DNA of 5,907 bases from JAEZPW01 sp035629075. Its GTDB lineage: Bacteria > Acidobacteriota > Terriglobia > Terriglobales > Acidobacteriaceae. The position numbers were made by a program, and so were the translations under genes. Location of the stretch: assembly GCA_035629075.1 (NCBI GenBank), contig DASPIK010000089.1, forward strand, positions 1 through 5,907, given 5' to 3'. This document shows, one piece after another, positions 5,409 through 5,907 of this stretch (position 1 is the first letter of the stretch; each line of letters opens with the position of its first letter). The notes under the pieces are model-generated. The model ran no database searches and had not been told where the DNA came from. It saw only the letters and a program-made list of their open reading frames with translations.

Positions 5409-5444
5409 GAAGGACCTCGCGGTGGAAAGGTTAGTGAGGGCTGA

Positions 5445-5519
5445 GCGGGAGTAACTCAGTGGTAGAGTCACAGCCTTCCAAGCTGTTGGTCGCGGGTTCG
5501 ATTCCCGTCTCCCGCTCCA
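5445..5519 (+). tRNA. tRNA-Gly (anticodon UCC)
   Basis: A 75-base cloverleaf. The acceptor stem GCGGGAG pairs with CTCCCGC, the D-arm is ACTC-AGTGGTA-GAGT, the anticodon stem ACAGC/GCTGT encloses CTTCCAA with anticodon TCC, and the T-arm is GCGGG-TTCGATT-CCCGT. Discriminator T and CCA are encoded. It sits at the glyT position, 12 bases before the next tRNA. Confidence 0.98.
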
Positions 5520-5531
5520 TGGTTTCGTTGG

Positions 5532-5607
<76 letters not shown>

Positions 5608-5630
5608 GAAGTTTAGTAGTTCATTTTACG

Positions 5631-5652
5631 GGGTGTGGCTTCAGTCGCACCC
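5631..5652 (+). promoter_or_regulatory. Hairpin 1 of the tuf leader
   Basis: GGGTGTGGC pairs with GTCGCACCC around a TTCA tetraloop (9 pairs, two of them G-U). It lies 24 bases after the last tRNA and could direct 3' processing of tRNA-Thr or shape the tuf leader. No T-run follows. Confidence 0.4.
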
Positions 5653-5699
5653 AAGACGGCTGAATTCCGGGCCGTTGTAGTCGAATCATCGACGGATTT

Positions 5700-5725
5700 C
5701 CCGAGCGCGCCTTGGCGCGTCCGGG
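5700..5725 (+). promoter_or_regulatory. Hairpin 2 of the tuf leader
   Basis: CGCGCC-TT-GGCGCG (5706-5719) is extended by a G-U pair, one mismatch and a CCCG/CGGG clamp (5700-5703 with 5722-5725), giving about 11 pairs. The downstream bases are pyrimidine-rich (GTTCTCGTCTTC) without a true T-tract. It lies 41 bases before the tuf start and leaves the ribosome site free; a pause or attenuation role is possible. Confidence 0.4.
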
Positions 5726-5766
5726 CGTTCTCGTCTTCGGCTCCCGATTCCTAGAAGAGGGCAATT

Positions 5767-5907
5767 ATGGCGAAAGAGAAATTTGACCGCAGCAAACCGC
5801 ACGTGAACGTGGGAACGATCGGGCACATTGACCACGGCAAGACGACGTTGACGGCGGCGATCACGAAGGTGCTGTCGAAGCACAATCCGAACATCAAGTT
5901 CCGTTCG
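5767..5907 (+). CDS. tuf: Elongation factor Tu, N-terminal part (continues past window)
   Basis: EF-Tu is the GTPase that carries aminoacyl-tRNA to the ribosome. Only the first 47 codons are present, with the frame open to the last base. The N-terminus MAKEKFDRSKPHVNVGTIG leads into the P-loop GHIDHGKTTLT (19-29), with K25 and T26 of the G1 motif in place; GHIDHGK replaces the more common GHVDHGK. ATG 5767 is supported by GAGG (5757-5760) ending 6 bases upstream. It follows tRNA-Thr(GGU) by 159 bases, so tuf is probably expressed with the tRNA array, as tufB is in E. coli, where the product acts on the same tRNAs. The leader holds several hairpins. The missing remainder should be about 350 residues. 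Confidence 0.98.
   Translation, partial: MAKEKFDRSKPHVNVGTIGHIDHGKTTLTAAITKVLSKHNPNIKFRS

Larger units (their letters stand above)
5116..5444. other. Repeat-rich spacer between the small membrane protein gene and tRNA-Gly
   Basis: This 329-base spacer has no credible gene; the minus-strand frame at 5301-5558 runs antisense through tRNA-Gly. It opens with related segments (GAGTTCGAGCCGG, GAGCTCGAGCCAG), including TCGAGC/GCTCGA at 5121-5144. It then holds a tandem array of palindromic units (5181-5352), the stem-loop at 5291-5313, and a CCCTGAGC...GTCGAAGGG element at 5388-5408. It must be transcribed if the array is one operon. No T-tract terminator or convincing promoter was seen. Confidence 0.6.

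Overview
The window looks like chromosomal core DNA from a moderately GC-rich bacterium. I favour Acidobacteriota (Terriglobia-like). The reasons are the style of the hypothetical proteins, the GC-rich 'GAGCCCCGCAGGGGCGG...TTTAGCCCGG' stem-loop repeats, and a tuf-linked tRNA cluster with encoded CCA ends. This placement rests on recall and pattern, not on a search. No phage, transposase, CRISPR or defence genes are visible.

Left part (1-2847). A gene entering from the left ends at 369. It converges on thiL (thiamine-monophosphate kinase, minus strand, 417-1457). After a 484-base divergent intergenic region comes an M23/LytM-type membrane-anchored peptidoglycan endopeptidase with a TTG start (1942-2847). 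The divergent region carries a TTGACA-type promoter candidate and two near-identical inverted repeats (ACCTT-N3/4-AAGGT); one covers the candidate -10 and the other lies about 55 bp upstream.

Middle (2848-4416). A gene for a membrane-anchored protein of unknown function lies on the minus strand (3006-4094) and converges on the M23 gene. The 322-base region to its right holds the probable promoter of the tRNA cluster.

Right part (4417-5907). Four tRNA genes, Thr(UGU), Tyr(GUA), Gly(UCC) and Thr(GGU), lead into tuf (EF-Tu, cut by the window edge after 47 codons). Order and anticodons equal the E. coli thrU-tyrU-glyT-thrT-tufB operon. Here the array is split after tRNA-Tyr by a small two-helix membrane protein gene (4897-5115) and a cluster of palindromic repeats of about 63-66 base period. 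The Thr-Tyr spacer holds a perfect 11-bp hairpin, and the tuf leader is rich in hairpins.

The region is mostly housekeeping: thiamine diphosphate synthesis, cell-wall remodelling and translation. I do not see an undescribed system. The most interesting items are the membrane protein and repeats inside the tRNA-tuf array and the paired inverted repeats upstream of the M23 gene.
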